Of a stretch of DNA of 7,022 nt, positions 6,829 to 7,022 are shown piece by piece. This stretch comes from Bacteroidales bacterium UBA1628 (lineage in GTDB: Bacteria > Bacteroidota > Bacteroidia > Bacteroidales > UBA932). Below the pieces are notes generated by a model, which worked only from the letters and a program-made list of their open reading frames with translations, ran no database searches and was not told the origin of the DNA. How positions within the stretch are numbered: the stretch's first letter is position 1; the number at the start of each line of letters is the position of its first letter. Location of the stretch: positions 1-7,022 of the forward strand of contig DCMG01000090.1 in assembly GCA_002321335.1 (NCBI GenBank). Reading direction: 5' to 3'. A program made the position numbers and the translations under genes.

Positions 6829-7022
6829 ATGTATCAAAACAGCATTCTGCAAAAGGTTTGCGGCATCGCCTGTTCTTTGATTCTCATCATCACCTCACCG
6901 GTCAGCGTGAATGCCAGGCCGCAGGAAGAGGACATCCGGATCAACCTTGAGTTGAAGGACGCCACCCTTCAGAAGGTGATGGACGAGATCAAAGGACAGT
7001 CTCCGTACCTGTTCTTCACAAG
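6829..7022 (+). CDS. TonB-dependent receptor with STN domain, SusC/FecA-like (5' end only)
   Basis: Only the first 64 full codons lie in the window; the frame is open to the edge. It begins MYQNSILQKV, followed by a hydrophobic signal-peptide core (CGIACSLILIITSPVSV) with probable cleavage after VNA at residue 29. The mature start is PQEEDIRINLELKDATLQKV, then MDEIKGQSPYLFF: the pattern of the secretin/TonB short N-terminal (STN) domain, which in sigma-regulated receptors touches FecR in the periplasm. Following a FecR gene in Bacteroidota, the full protein is most likely an outer-membrane SusC/RagA-type or siderophore-type receptor of roughly 1000-1200 residues. The substrate cannot be told from this fragment. 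The ATG is preceded by AT-rich CAAAATATTCTATTTT, with no Shine-Dalgarno site. A secretin is a less likely alternative, as STN domains also occur there. Confidence 0.85.
   Translation, partial: MYQNSILQKVCGIACSLILIITSPVSVNARPQEEDIRINLELKDATLQKVMDEIKGQSPYLFFT

Overview
The window looks like chromosomal DNA of a Bacteroidota species, probably of the order Bacteroidales. The signs are an ECF sigma factor with a FecR-type anti-sigma factor next to a TonB-dependent receptor that begins with a signal peptide and STN domain, AT-rich start regions without Shine-Dalgarno sites, and promoter-like matches to the Bacteroidota pattern TTTG-N19-21-TAnnTTTG. Base composition is near 50% GC. Genus cannot be fixed from the sequence alone.

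Left part (1-4870), minus strand: a two-gene sbcD-sbcC operon. SbcD (3516-4697) is the Mre11-like nuclease and SbcC (98-3502) the Rad50-like ABC ATPase with a long coiled coil and a CPVC zinc hook. They are 13 bp apart, with sbcD first. A plausible promoter lies at 4779-4809, and a weak hairpin lies just after sbcC. Together they would form the double-strand-break and hairpin-processing complex. All catalytic motifs are intact. SbcD carries an 18-bp in-frame tandem duplication.

Right part (4870-7022): a cell-surface signalling and nutrient-uptake locus. An ECF sigma factor gene (4870-5436, minus) is divergent from a FecR-family anti-sigma gene (5740-6720, plus), with a 303-bp intergenic region between them. 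After a 108-bp gap comes the start of an STN-domain TonB-dependent receptor of the SusC/FecA type (6829 to the window end). In the expected scheme, the receptor senses its ligand and signals through its N-terminal domain to the periplasmic part of FecR. FecR then releases the sigma factor, which activates the receptor operon. The substrate is not visible here.

The main signal not explained by the genes is a dispersed palindrome, GAATATTC, often extended to GGAATATTCCTG. It occurs eight times in 7 kb, in genes and intergenic DNA and in all three codon phases. Its strongest copy is a 14-bp perfect palindrome between the sigma and fecR genes. This resembles a highly iterated palindrome, or an abundant protein- or methylase-binding site. 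No clearly new multi-gene system was found.
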